DNA of 56,711 bases from Bacteroidota bacterium (lineage in GTDB: Bacteria; Bacteroidota; Ignavibacteria; Ignavibacteriales; Melioribacteraceae): NCBI GenBank assembly GCA_021820065.1, contig JAKAEE010000014.1, forward strand, positions 5,151 to 61,861, in the 5' to 3' direction. The notes under the pieces are model-generated. The model was not told the DNA's origin. It saw only the letters and a list, made by a program, of their open reading frames with translations, and ran no database searches. Numbering within the stretch: the first letter of the stretch is position 1; each line of letters starts with the position of its first letter. Both the position numbers and the translations under genes were made by a program. Of this stretch, positions 37,669 through 47,509 are shown one piece after another.

Positions 37669-38094
37669 TTACGCAGAAGAATTAGATCTGTACGAGTCCG
37701 TAAATTTAAGACGATTCACTGCTCTCGCTAATGCAGCTTCAGCCCTTATTTGGTCAATCTCTTCTTTGCTTCTGTTTCCAAGTCTATTCTTTGCCCTCTG
37801 AAGAGCCCCCTGGGCGCGTGTAATATCAATCTCTTCCTTACTTTCCAGGCTATCTGCCAGCACAAGGATCACATTATCCTTCACCTCTATTGTCCCTCCG
37901 CCGGTAGCAAATTCATTTGTTTCGGCATTCCCATTTTCAAGCTTAATTCTGCCAACTTCAAATGTACTCATTAACGGGGCGTGATTAAACAATACCTGAA
38001 ATGAACCAAGACTACCTGGAACTGTTAACGACTTAACATTTCCTGTAAAGGCTACTTTTGTTAGAGTAATTATTTCTAATTTGAGTTCTTTCAT
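37669..38094 (-). CDS. atpC: ATP synthase F1 subunit epsilon
   Basis: The 141-aa subunit has the N-terminal beta-sandwich (LTVPGSLGSFQVLFNHAPLMS) and C-terminal helical hairpin (ARAQ-type repeats ITRAQGALQRAKNRL and RAEAALARAVNRL). It follows atpD by two bases. The rest of the atp genes are not in the window, as in other Bacteroidota/Chlorobi where atpDC is split off. Confidence 0.96.
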   Translation of the reverse strand: MKELKLEIITLTKVAFTGNVKSLTVPGSLGSFQVLFNHAPLMSTFEVGRIKLENGNAETNEFATGGGTIEVKDNVILVLADSLESKEEIDITRAQGALQRAKNRLGNRSKEEIDQIRAEAALARAVNRLKFTDSYRSNSSA

Positions 38095-38096
38095 AA

Positions 38097-39575
<1,479 letters not shown>

Positions 39576-39588
39576 TTAGGGAAAAAGA

Positions 39589-39617
39589 AAAAGCCCGAGA
39601 AACTCTCTCAGGCTTTT
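39589..39617 (-). terminator. Intrinsic terminator after the oxoacid:ferredoxin oxidoreductase operon
   Basis: AAAAGCC (39589-39595) pairs with GGCTTTT (39611-39617) and GAGA with TCTC inside, separated by one C-A mismatch. On the minus strand it is followed by a T-rich tract. It lies 20 bases past the stop of the gamma subunit gene. Confidence 0.85.
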
Positions 39618-39636
39618 AACTTAAGTTTATCAAAAA

Positions 39637-40191
39637 CTACACAGTCACATGAAACTTTTCGGCTAATTCCATTCCCTTTTCCATCGCAATTTTATTCAGC
39701 GGGATAAGCTTATGATATCTTTCCGGCAAAACTTTTTTCAATGCCTCGATTGCCGTTTCAAAGGTAATGATCTGTTTCTTTTTCAACAAAGAACCAAGAA
39801 TTATCATGTTCATGACTTTTGTGTTTTCAAGTTTCGCGGCTTCGTTTGCTGCTTCTATAGGAAGAATATCAATGTCCGTTCTCGTCGGTGGATTGAGAAT
39901 CGTACTCGCTTCATAAATCAACAAACCTCCCGGTTTAACCGCAGATTCAAACTTGTCGAGCGAAGGTTGGTTCAGCGCAATAACGATATCGAACTTTGTG
40001 AGAATAGGTGAACTTATTTTGGAATCACTCACGATTACCATACAATTGGCGGTACCACCTCGCATTTCAGGACCATACGACGGCATCCAGCTGACTTCTT
40101 TTCCTTCAATCACGCCACCGTAACAAAGTATCTGCCCCATCGATAAAACACCTTGTCCGCCAAATCCAGCAATAATAATTTCTTCAGTCAT
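39637..40191 (-). CDS. 2-oxoacid:ferredoxin oxidoreductase, gamma subunit
   Basis: The 184-aa subunit has the nucleotide-like loop GFGGQGVLSMGQIL and the SYGPEMRGGTANC motif typical of KorC/VorC gamma subunits. It is the last of four genes, separated by one base from the beta subunit. Confidence 0.93.
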   Translation of the reverse strand: MTEEIIIAGFGGQGVLSMGQILCYGGVIEGKEVSWMPSYGPEMRGGTANCMVIVSDSKISSPILTKFDIVIALNQPSLDKFESAVKPGGLLIYEASTILNPPTRTDIDILPIEAANEAAKLENTKVMNMIILGSLLKKKQIITFETAIEALKKVLPERYHKLIPLNKIAMEKGMELAEKFHVTV

Positions 40192-40192
40192 T

Positions 40193-41011
40193 TCATTTCT
40201 CCTTTCCTGGTACTTTCAAGTCACCAAGAGGATAAAATGGAAACATATTTTCTTCCATCCATTTATTGGATTCGAGCGGAGTCATCTTCCAATTCGAAGG
40301 ACAATTCGAAACCACTTCGACAAAACTCAAACCCTTTTTCAATTCTTGGTATTTGAAACCATTAACAATTGCTTTCTTAGCTCTGCGAACATTAGCCGGT
40401 GTATTTACCGCAACGCGTGTGCAATAATAAACTCCCGGCAACTGGGCAATTAACTCAGTAATCCTAAGAGGATTACCCATTACCGCCACTTCTCTCCCGA
40501 AAGGCGTTGTTGTTGATTTCATTCCAACCAAAGTTGTAGGCGCCATTTGTCCACCTGTCATTCCGTAGATGCCGTTGTTGATGAACACGATCAAAATGTT
40601 TTCGCCGCGGTTACAAGTATGAATTGTCTCGCCGGTGCCGATTGCAGCAAGATCACCATCACCCTGGTATGAGAAAACATATTTATCCGGCAGCACACGT
40701 TTAATTCCGGTTGCAACTGCAGATGCACGTCCGTGTGCAGCTTCAGTCATATCAATATTGAAATAGTTGTATGCAAATACAGAACACCCGACCGGCGCAA
40801 CACCAACAGTTTTGTCTTGAATATCAAGTTCAGCAATCGCTTCTGCAATTAAACGATGCGCAACACCATGACCGCAACCCGGACAGTAATGCATCGGTGT
40901 GTCGGTCAACGTTTCCGGTTTTTCGTAAACCAGGTTTTCGTTGGTACAAATGCTTTCTTCAGCAATCACTTGTTCGTAATGATCTTCTCCTAACATTCTT
41001 TTCTCGTTCAT
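40193..41011 (-). CDS. 2-oxoacid:ferredoxin oxidoreductase, beta (TPP-binding) subunit
   Basis: The 272-aa subunit binds thiamine diphosphate through GDGDLAAIG...NNGIYGMTGGQ. Cysteines for a [4Fe-4S] cluster appear in HYCPGCGHG, GCSVFAY and further downstream. It decarboxylates a 2-oxoacid and gives electrons to ferredoxin. It overlaps the alpha gene by four bases. Annotation as VOR (branched-chain) or KGOR (2-oxoglutarate) type cannot be settled by reading. Confidence 0.93.
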   Translation of the reverse strand: MNEKRMLGEDHYEQVIAEESICTNENLVYEKPETLTDTPMHYCPGCGHGVAHRLIAEAIAELDIQDKTVGVAPVGCSVFAYNYFNIDMTEAAHGRASAVATGIKRVLPDKYVFSYQGDGDLAAIGTGETIHTCNRGENILIVFINNGIYGMTGGQMAPTTLVGMKSTTTPFGREVAVMGNPLRITELIAQLPGVYYCTRVAVNTPANVRRAKKAIVNGFKYQELKKGLSFVEVVSNCPSNWKMTPLESNKWMEENMFPFYPLGDLKVPGKEK

Positions 41012-42078
41012 GCCAAAACTCCTACAAATTTTTCTTCGAGCTTATGAAGAATTTCTTCAGGAGAAGGAATGACGCCGCCCATCCTTCCAAGAAATTCAAC
41101 AGGAACTTTTCCTTCAACCGCTAAACGAACATCTTCAACCATCTGACCGGCGTTCATTTCAACAGTAAGTATTCCCTTAACGTTATTCGCCAAAGTGTTT
41201 AGCGCTTCATACGGATATGGCGACACCGTAATTGGTCTGAACACTCCGACTTTGATTCCTTTTTCTCGCGCGAGATCGACAACCTTCGTACAGATTCTCG
41301 CAACCAAACCGAACGCAACTAAAACAACATCTGCATCATCGCAACCGATCATTTCAAAACGTATTTCTTCTTCAGCGATAGCTTTGTATTTCTTTTGAAG
41401 ATTATTATTTATCTCTTCCATCGCCTCTGCCTGCATATGAAGCGACGTTATAATATTTCTCTCGCGATTTTTTGGTTTGCCTACTGTAGCCCATTCAGGC
41501 ACATCGGTAATTCTTGGCTGCTGTGGAAACAGTTCAACTTTTTCCATCATTTGTCCAAGCGCTCCGTCTGCAAGAATCATTGTCGGATTGCGCCACTTGA
41601 ACGCAAGTTCAAATCCTAACTTTACATGATCAACCATTTCCTGAACTGTTGACGGAGCTAAGACGATCAATTTATAATCTCCGTGTCCGCCGCCTTTTAC
41701 AGCTTGGAAATAATCTCCTTGTGATGGTTGAATCGTTCCGAGTCCAGGACCGCCGCGTACAACATTGACTAATAAACATGGAAGTTCAGCACAAGCAATG
41801 TAAGAAATTCCTTCCTGCATTAAACTTATACCGGGAGATGAAGACGAAGTCATCACTCTCTTGCCCGCACCGGAAGCGCCGTAGATCATATTGATTGCAG
41901 CAACTTCGCTCTCCGCCTGAAGAACTACCATCCCGGTTCTCTTTGCTGCGTGTTCAGCTAAATATTCCAAAACTTCAGACTGTGGAGTAATTGGGTAACC
42001 AAAGTAACCGTCGCAGCCGGCACGAATCGCCGCTTCGGCAAGCGCTTCATTACCCTTCATTAATTTTAGTTCTTTCAT
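41008..42078 (-). CDS. 2-oxoacid:ferredoxin oxidoreductase, alpha subunit (VorB/KorA-like)
   Basis: The 356-aa subunit has GNEALAEAAIRAGCDGYFGYPITPQSEVLEYLAE and VLQAESEVAAINMIYGASGAGKRVMTSSSSPGI, the pyrimidine-binding half of the TPP site. It lacks a fused gamma domain. The motif spacing is like VorB of 3-methyl-2-oxobutanoate:ferredoxin oxidoreductase, but 2-oxoglutarate is possible. It overlaps the ferredoxin-like gene by four bases. Confidence 0.93.
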   Translation of the reverse strand: MKELKLMKGNEALAEAAIRAGCDGYFGYPITPQSEVLEYLAEHAAKRTGMVVLQAESEVAAINMIYGASGAGKRVMTSSSSPGISLMQEGISYIACAELPCLLVNVVRGGPGLGTIQPSQGDYFQAVKGGGHGDYKLIVLAPSTVQEMVDHVKLGFELAFKWRNPTMILADGALGQMMEKVELFPQQPRITDVPEWATVGKPKNRERNIITSLHMQAEAMEEINNNLQKKYKAIAEEEIRFEMIGCDDADVVLVAFGLVARICTKVVDLAREKGIKVGVFRPITVSPYPYEALNTLANNVKGILTVEMNAGQMVEDVRLAVEGKVPVEFLGRMGGVIPSPEEILHKLEEKFVGVLA

Positions 42079-42362
42079 GAATTCACCGTAACTGTTAAAT
42101 CCCCGGTTACATTTGTTAGTGTTGCCACAGGATCCATCCTCTTTTCAGTTTTACGATAGACTTTTATAATTCCTTCAGGACATACTAAAGCACAATTTAT
42201 ACAACCAGTACAATTGTCTTCTATCTTTACAATGTAGTGATACCCTTTGGAATTAAGTTTGCGAGAAAGTTCAAGAGATTCTTGCGGGCAGGCTGCAGCG
42301 CACAATTCACAACCTTTACATTTCTCGATGTCAATTATAATATCGCCTTTTACTTTTGCCAT
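42075..42362 (-). CDS. Ferredoxin-like delta subunit (2x[4Fe-4S])
   Basis: The 95-aa protein has CKGCELCAAACP and CTGCINCALVCP cluster motifs and is the electron-exit subunit of the oxidoreductase. It heads the four-gene operon. AAGGGG lies upstream of the ATG, and an intrinsic terminator ends only about 20 bases before that, so this operon can be expressed only by read-through or from a promoter overlapping the terminator. Confidence 0.93.
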   Translation of the reverse strand: MAKVKGDIIIDIEKCKGCELCAAACPQESLELSRKLNSKGYHYIVKIEDNCTGCINCALVCPEGIIKVYRKTEKRMDPVATLTNVTGDLTVTVNS

Positions 42363-42385
42363 AATTGATACCCCTTCATTAAAAC

Positions 42386-42419
42386 AAAAAAGGTTATAGC
42401 TTATGCCATAACCTTTTTT
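42386..42419 (-). terminator. Strong intrinsic terminator directly upstream of the oxidoreductase operon (possible attenuator)
   Basis: On the minus strand AAAAAAGGTTAT (42419-42408) pairs with ATAACCTTTTTT (42397-42386); inside, GGC/GCT extends the stem around an ATAA loop, about 15 pairs in all, followed by TTTTTTGTTTT. The first operon start codon is 24 bases downstream. A competing hairpin, TAACTTTT (42427-42420) with AAAGGTTA (42416-42409), would sequester the 5' arm. Confidence 0.8.
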
Positions 42420-42468
42420 AAAAGTTAATTACAATTAGTTTATATATTTCGATCAGAATTCTATGCAT
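42418..42468 (-). CDS. Possible 16-residue Ile/Leu/Val-rich leader peptide
   Basis: ATG at 42468-42466 opens a 16-codon frame reading MHRILIEIYKLIVINF, with five Ile, two Leu and one Val. Its stop overlaps the 5' edge of the terminator, and its last codons form half of a competing hairpin. This fits an attenuation leader for a branched-chain oxoacid operon. Against it: no ribosome binding site is seen and AT-rich DNA encodes Ile-rich peptides by chance. The other ~290 bases of the 397-base gap to lipA hold a perfect eight-base hairpin (GACTTTTC 42512-42519 with GAAAAGTC 42535-42542) and a weak promoter-like pair near 42700, and nothing else recognisable. Confidence 0.25.
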   Translation of the reverse strand: MHRILIEIYKLIVINF

Positions 42469-42759
42469 TTCAATTTATCGAATCTATGAACTACTCCTAA
42501 CTAACGTGCCAGACTTTTCTTAATCTTGATCGGTGAAAAGTCCCGACCACCGTCTTTTTGTCGAAATTTTTATGTTATTTTATCGTTGAAAATAAATATG
42601 AAGAACCAGTCGGCTTAGATTTTTATTTATGAGAAATCAAATTGATTCCCTGAGAATTATTTAACCAAGACCGTCTTCTCCAAAAATAAAAAAAAATTAT
42701 GGAAGTACAAGGGATTGATTAATGCAAAAAAAATTTTCTTTTTGAATTTAATCTATTTC

Positions 42760-43674
42760 CTAAACCAGCTCGGCGTGTTTATCGGCATGGTAAGAACTTC
42801 TGACCAAAGGTGAAGACTCAACTGCTTTCATTCCAAGGCTTAATCCAAATTCCTTGTAGTATTTGAACTCATCCAGAGTAACGAACCGGTGAACCGGCAA
42901 ATGGATTTTTGTCGGCTGAAGATATTGCCCGATTGTCATAATGTCGCAACCGTGAACGTGAAGATCGTTGATGAGTTCAGCAACTTCTTCTTTTGTTTCA
43001 CCGATTCCAACCATAATGCCGCTCTTGGTTCTTAATCCATGATCTTTAAACCATCTAATTAAACTGAGACTGCGGTCATACTTTGCTTGCGGACGAACAG
43101 CATGATACAATCGTTTAACAGTTTCCAAGTTATGATTAAGAATATCAGGCGGGTTTTGTAAAATTATTTCAAACGATTCTTCTTCGCCTTTAAAATCCGG
43201 GATGAGAATTTCAATTGTAGTTGACGGCATTATTTCTCGTATCAACCTAACAGTCTCGGCAAAGATCGATGCACCGCCGTCTTTCAGTTCATCACGATCA
43301 ACTGATGTGATAACGACGTGACGTAAATTCAAAGCTTCAACCGATTCGGCTACTCTTCTTGGTTCGTCAAGATCAAGTTCGTTTGGTATTCCAACTTTCA
43401 CATTGCAGAATCCGCAGCTTCTTGTGCAAGTGTCGCCAAGAATCATAAAAGTTGCGGTGCGGCTGTTCCAGCATTCGGCAATGTTCGGGCACTTGGCTTC
43501 TTCGCAAACCGTGTTCAATTTCGATTTGCGCATCAACTCAAAAACTTCTTTGTAGTTCTGCCCGCTTGGCAACCGTACCTTCAGCCAATCCGGACGTTTA
43601 CCTAATTCCGGTCGTTCCTTTTCAATCACTTCCGCAAATTTTTTCTGATGCTGATTGATCGTTCTATTTTCCAT
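42760..43674 (-). CDS. lipA: Lipoyl synthase
   Basis: The 304-aa radical SAM enzyme inserts two sulfurs into octanoyl groups. It has the auxiliary-cluster motif CEEAKCPNIAEC, the radical SAM motif CTRSCGFC and the C-terminal RSSYHA with the conserved Ser. It is the last gene of lpd-lipB-E1-E2-lipA, so the complex and its cofactor enzymes are made together. Confidence 0.97.
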   Translation of the reverse strand: MENRTINQHQKKFAEVIEKERPELGKRPDWLKVRLPSGQNYKEVFELMRKSKLNTVCEEAKCPNIAECWNSRTATFMILGDTCTRSCGFCNVKVGIPNELDLDEPRRVAESVEALNLRHVVITSVDRDELKDGGASIFAETVRLIREIMPSTTIEILIPDFKGEEESFEIILQNPPDILNHNLETVKRLYHAVRPQAKYDRSLSLIRWFKDHGLRTKSGIMVGIGETKEEVAELINDLHVHGCDIMTIGQYLQPTKIHLPVHRFVTLDEFKYYKEFGLSLGMKAVESSPLVRSSYHADKHAELV

Positions 43675-43730
43675 TTGCTCTTCTTCCTGATCTTACTCTT
43701 AATCCATGCAAAGAGTAAGAGATTTGTGTT

Positions 43731-45338
43731 TCACACTAAGCTTGTGTCAAAATTTTCCAAAACTTCTTTAACGAATTTCAAAAATTTACCGCCGAGCATT
43801 CCGTCAACTAACCTATGGTCGTGACTCAGCGACAAATACATCATCGGTCGAATCGAAAGACTGTCGGCGCCGTTTACTTCAATGACAACCGGTTTCTTGG
43901 TTACGGTTCCGACTCCAAGAATTGCGACCTCCGGCTGATTGATTATCGGCGTTCCAAACAATGAACCGAATACACCATAGTTTGTAATCGAAAACGTTCC
44001 ATCGGCAACATCATCCGGCACAAGTTTTTTAGTGCGTGCACGGTTACTAATGTCCGCAATCGATTTTGCCAGTCCGCGAATATTTTTTTCGTCCGCGTTC
44101 TTAATGTTCGGAACAATAAGACCATTCGGCTCAACGGCAACCGCAATTCCAAGATTGATATATTTTTTCAGAACGATGCTATTGCCATCGATCGACGCGT
44201 TCATCAAATGAAATTCTTTCAGTCCTTTAATTGCTGCAAAAGAAACAAAAGGCATGTAAGTTAATTTAATTCCTTCCGCAGCAAATGCTTCTCTGTTCTT
44301 CTCAATGAAATTATGAATCCTCGTCATATCAACTTCTATAACCGCCGTAACATGAACCGAAGTGTCGCGGCTGTTCAGCATGTGATGCATAACCCGCTGA
44401 CGATTGTTGTCCATTGGAATAATTTCCGAACGTTGCCCGCTAACAATTTTTCTTGGTTCGCCGGAAATTTTTTCACTTTTGGTAATTGCCGGAGCGCCGG
44501 TTTTATTTCTTTGAATGTACGACAACAAATCGTTCTTCGATAATCGTCCGCCAATTCCGTTGCCGGGAATTGTTTCAAGCTCGCTCATTGAAATTCCTTC
44601 TGTGCGCGCGATGTTAAGAACGAGCGGCGAATAAAATCTATTTGATGCAACCGGTCGTTGTGTCTTTACCTTTAGTTCATGCACTTGCCCGCCTGACGGC
44701 GAGGCAGGCTCATAATCTTGCCCGCTTCGACTTGCATCGAGCGAGGCGAGCTCTTGATCTTTCCCAACCTCAGGTTTCGGCTTCACAATTCCGCCGCTGG
44801 TGGAAATTTTTGCAACCGAAACGCCAACAGCCACCGTCTCGTTTTCTTGATGAAGAATTTCAACAAGAGTCCCTTCAACCGGCGAAGGCACTTCGGTATC
44901 GACTTTATCGGTGCTGATTTCAAATATTATTTCGTCACGCCCAACTTTATCGCCAACTTTTTTATGCCACTTGATAATCGTTCCTTCCATCACAGACTCG
45001 CCCATCTTCGGCATCGGTATATCAATGATTTCTCCGCCGACTTGAGTAGTTGATGGAATTTCTTCTTCCTTTTTTTCGGCCGAACTAATTTTTGCTTCGC
45101 CGTTAGTTTCTAGAACCGCAACCACAGTTCCAACCTTAACGGTTTCTTGTTCAAAAACTTTGATATCAACTAGAACTCCGTTTTCAGGACTTGGAATTTC
45201 CGTGTCAACTTTATCAGTAGATATTTCATAAATGATCTCATCTTTTTTAACCGCGTCGCCTTTTTTCTTGTGCCATTTAATGAGCGTGCCTTCGGTAATG
45301 CTTTCACCCATTTGCGGCATTACAATTTCAACTTTCAT
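43731..45338 (-). CDS. 2-oxoacid dehydrogenase E2 (dihydrolipoamide acyltransferase), two lipoyl domains
   Basis: The product has two N-terminal lipoyl domains (lipoyl Lys in both STDKVDTE repeats, near residues 43 and 140), an E1/E3-binding domain (FYSPLVLNIARTEG...GIGGRLSKNDLL) and a C-terminal catalytic domain with the HDHRLVDG active-site His and Asp. The ATG at 45338 (535 aa) is chosen because GGAG stands seven bases upstream; the frame is open to 45377. The linker at ~196-219 is encoded by GC-rich palindromic repeats. Acyl specificity (acetyl, branched-chain or succinyl) is not determined. Confidence 0.94.
   Translation of the reverse strand: MKVEIVMPQMGESITEGTLIKWHKKKGDAVKKDEIIYEISTDKVDTEIPSPENGVLVDIKVFEQETVKVGTVVAVLETNGEAKISSAEKKEEEIPSTTQVGGEIIDIPMPKMGESVMEGTIIKWHKKVGDKVGRDEIIFEISTDKVDTEVPSPVEGTLVEILHQENETVAVGVSVAKISTSGGIVKPKPEVGKDQELASLDASRSGQDYEPASPSGGQVHELKVKTQRPVASNRFYSPLVLNIARTEGISMSELETIPGNGIGGRLSKNDLLSYIQRNKTGAPAITKSEKISGEPRKIVSGQRSEIIPMDNNRQRVMHHMLNSRDTSVHVTAVIEVDMTRIHNFIEKNREAFAAEGIKLTYMPFVSFAAIKGLKEFHLMNASIDGNSIVLKKYINLGIAVAVEPNGLIVPNIKNADEKNIRGLAKSIADISNRARTKKLVPDDVADGTFSITNYGVFGSLFGTPIINQPEVAILGVGTVTKKPVVIEVNGADSLSIRPMMYLSLSHDHRLVDGMLGGKFLKFVKEVLENFDTSLV
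44684..44751. repeat. In-frame tandem palindromic repeats in the E2 linker
   Basis: Two units begin CTTGCCCGC at 44684 and 44717, exactly 33 bases (11 codons) apart. The first folds as GCCcGCCT/AGGCaGGC (44687-44709). The second, 44717-44751, is an imperfect palindrome. They are GC-rich against the surrounding gene and encode an Ala/Ser/Gly/Asp linker, so the reading frame survived. Confidence 0.6.
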
Positions 45339-45399
45339 CTTCATTCTCCAATAATTCTTAGGTTGAACTTTCCTCAACCAACTTTCATTTGTAACTGTC

Positions 45400-47493
45400 T
45401 CAGTATTCCAACAAATTTTTTATCGCATCGTAAATTTTGTTTCTTGTCGGAAGGACAAAATTTTCTAGAACCGGTGCGTAAGGAATCGGTGTGTCGGCTC
45501 CGGCTAATCTTCTAACCGGTCCATCCAAAGATTCAAAACAGTTCTCAGAAATTCTTGCTGCGATTTCTGCACCGAATCCGGCGGTCAATGTATCTTCATG
45601 AATTACCATAACCTTGCCTGTTTTCTTCACCGATTTATAAATCGTTTCTACATCCAAAGGTGCAATTGTTCGCAGATCTACGATCTCGATCGAATAACCT
45701 TCTTCTTCCAATTTCTTTGCCGCAAAGTTCGATTCATGCACCATCGCGCCGTAGGTGATAATCGAAACATCATTACCTTCCTTAACTACTTTTGCTTTTC
45801 CGAAAGGCACAAGATAATCCGCATCAGGCTCAGGAGTGCTTGCGTAACTTTGTCGGTATAAACCTTTGTGTTCCAAAAACAGAACCGGATCGTTAATTCG
45901 AAGCGCGGTCTTCAACAAACCTTTTGCATCTGCAGAATTCGATGGATAAGCAATCAACAATCCCGGCATGTGCGAGAAAAATCCTTCTATGTTTTGGCTG
46001 TGATACAAACCGCCGTGGATGTAACCGCCAACAGCCACGCGAATAACCGCCGGTGCTTCAAACAAATTGTTTGAACGGTAACGGTACATAACAAGCTCAT
46101 CGCGGAACTGCATGAATGCCGGCCAAATATAATCTCCGAATTGAATTTCTGCGCAAGGTTTCAAACCGGCAAGCGCCATTCCTGTTGCAACGCCAACTAT
46201 GCTTGCTTCTGCCAACTGAGAATTAAAAACTCTCTCGGTACCGAATGCAGTTGATAATCCTTTCGTTGCGGTAAATACGCCGCCTTTACCATCTGCAATG
46301 TCTTCGCCAAAAACAAAAATTTTATCATTGCGGTCCATTTCTTCTTTGAGTGCATGATTGATTGCGTCAACCATTACAATCGGTTTGCCTTGATGAGTAA
46401 CTTTTTCGTATTCAAGTCTATCGCGCTTACCCGACTCATCTAAAACATATCTGAGCGCGGTTTCAGCTTTCGGTTCCGGTTGTTTCAGCGACCAATCGGC
46501 AGCTTCGTTCACATGATGAAGAATTTCTTTTTTGAATTCTTCGTAAGCGAGATTGGTTAGAATTCCTTTATTAATAAGCTGATTGGAAAAAATTTCAATC
46601 GGATCTTTTTTCAAATCTTCTTTGAGCGATTCCGAAGGGCGATATTTTTTCTGATCGTCGGATGATGAATGCGAAAGTAATCTTACAACGTGCGCTTCAA
46701 CCAACGCGGGACCTTTGCCCTGCCGCGCATACTTAAACGCCGATTGAGCAATTGCATTGACTTGCAGAAAATCCGTACCGTCAACTTCCAACCTTAAAAG
46801 ATTCTCGTAACCGCTCATCATCTCTACTACAGACGAATTTTTTCCGCCTGCTTGATTTTCTACCGGGACAGAAATTGCCCATTTGTTGTTTTGAACAACA
46901 AACACAACCGGAAGTTTTTCACGCGAAGCCCAATTAACCGCTTCATGAAACTCGCCTTGAGAAGTTGTCCCTTCACCGCTGCTTGCATAGACAACGCCGT
47001 TGATTCCTTTTTTCTTCATTGCAAGTGCAGCGCCGACTGCTTGAAGAAATTGAGTTCCGGTCGGACTCGATTGTGTTGGGATGTTTAATTCTTTTGATGT
47101 CCAGTGACAAGGCATTTGTCTTCCGCCGGTGAATGGATCATCTTCCTTGGCAAGGAACGAAAGGAAAATATCTTCAATCTTAATTCCGGCAGTTATTGAA
47201 AAACACATGTCGCGGTAATACGGGAACGCCCAATCAATTCCTTTTTTCATCGCGAGACCGAATGCAACTTGTGTTGCTTCATGCCCGGAACCGGCGATGT
47301 GGAAAAATGCTTTCCCTTGTTTCAGAAGATTCATTACTTTGTGATCAATCGTTCGCGAAAGCGTCATCAGACGAAGAACATTCATCAATTCGTCCTTAGT
47401 CATTCCGCCGAAGGAATCTATTTTGCCCGTAGGCTTATTGCCGTTCGATTTTGTCTCAAGCACTGCTTCTTCTACTTTGCCGTTTTTTGTCAT
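45400..47493 (-). CDS. 2-oxoacid dehydrogenase E1, fused alpha and beta subunits
   Basis: The 697-aa protein joins an alpha half (~1-340; PYYRDMCFSITAGI, the TPP loop SSGEGTTSQGEFHEAVNWAS...QNNKWAIS) to a beta half (~365-697; FGEDIADGKGGVFTATKGL, FNSQLAEASIVGVATGMAL, and GGYIHGGLYHSQNIEG). The fused form is common in Bacteroidota and relatives. It decarboxylates a 2-oxoacid and reductively acylates E2. AAGGAAATTAGG precedes the ATG. Substrate is pyruvate or branched-chain oxoacids; not decided. Confidence 0.94.
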   Translation of the reverse strand: MTKNGKVEEAVLETKSNGNKPTGKIDSFGGMTKDELMNVLRLMTLSRTIDHKVMNLLKQGKAFFHIAGSGHEATQVAFGLAMKKGIDWAFPYYRDMCFSITAGIKIEDIFLSFLAKEDDPFTGGRQMPCHWTSKELNIPTQSSPTGTQFLQAVGAALAMKKKGINGVVYASSGEGTTSQGEFHEAVNWASREKLPVVFVVQNNKWAISVPVENQAGGKNSSVVEMMSGYENLLRLEVDGTDFLQVNAIAQSAFKYARQGKGPALVEAHVVRLLSHSSSDDQKKYRPSESLKEDLKKDPIEIFSNQLINKGILTNLAYEEFKKEILHHVNEAADWSLKQPEPKAETALRYVLDESGKRDRLEYEKVTHQGKPIVMVDAINHALKEEMDRNDKIFVFGEDIADGKGGVFTATKGLSTAFGTERVFNSQLAEASIVGVATGMALAGLKPCAEIQFGDYIWPAFMQFRDELVMYRYRSNNLFEAPAVIRVAVGGYIHGGLYHSQNIEGFFSHMPGLLIAYPSNSADAKGLLKTALRINDPVLFLEHKGLYRQSYASTPEPDADYLVPFGKAKVVKEGNDVSIITYGAMVHESNFAAKKLEEEGYSIEIVDLRTIAPLDVETIYKSVKKTGKVMVIHEDTLTAGFGAEIAARISENCFESLDGPVRRLAGADTPIPYAPVLENFVLPTRNKIYDAIKNLLEY

Positions 47494-47509
47494 CCTAATT
47501 TCCTTTTCA

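Noticed and set aside
42497..42511. Sigma-54-like CTGGCACG on the minus strand upstream of the oxoacid oxidoreductase operon
   Set aside because: The -24 block is perfect but the -12 position reads TTAG instead of TTGC, it is about 140 bases and a terminator away from the start codon, and no activator gene is adjacent.
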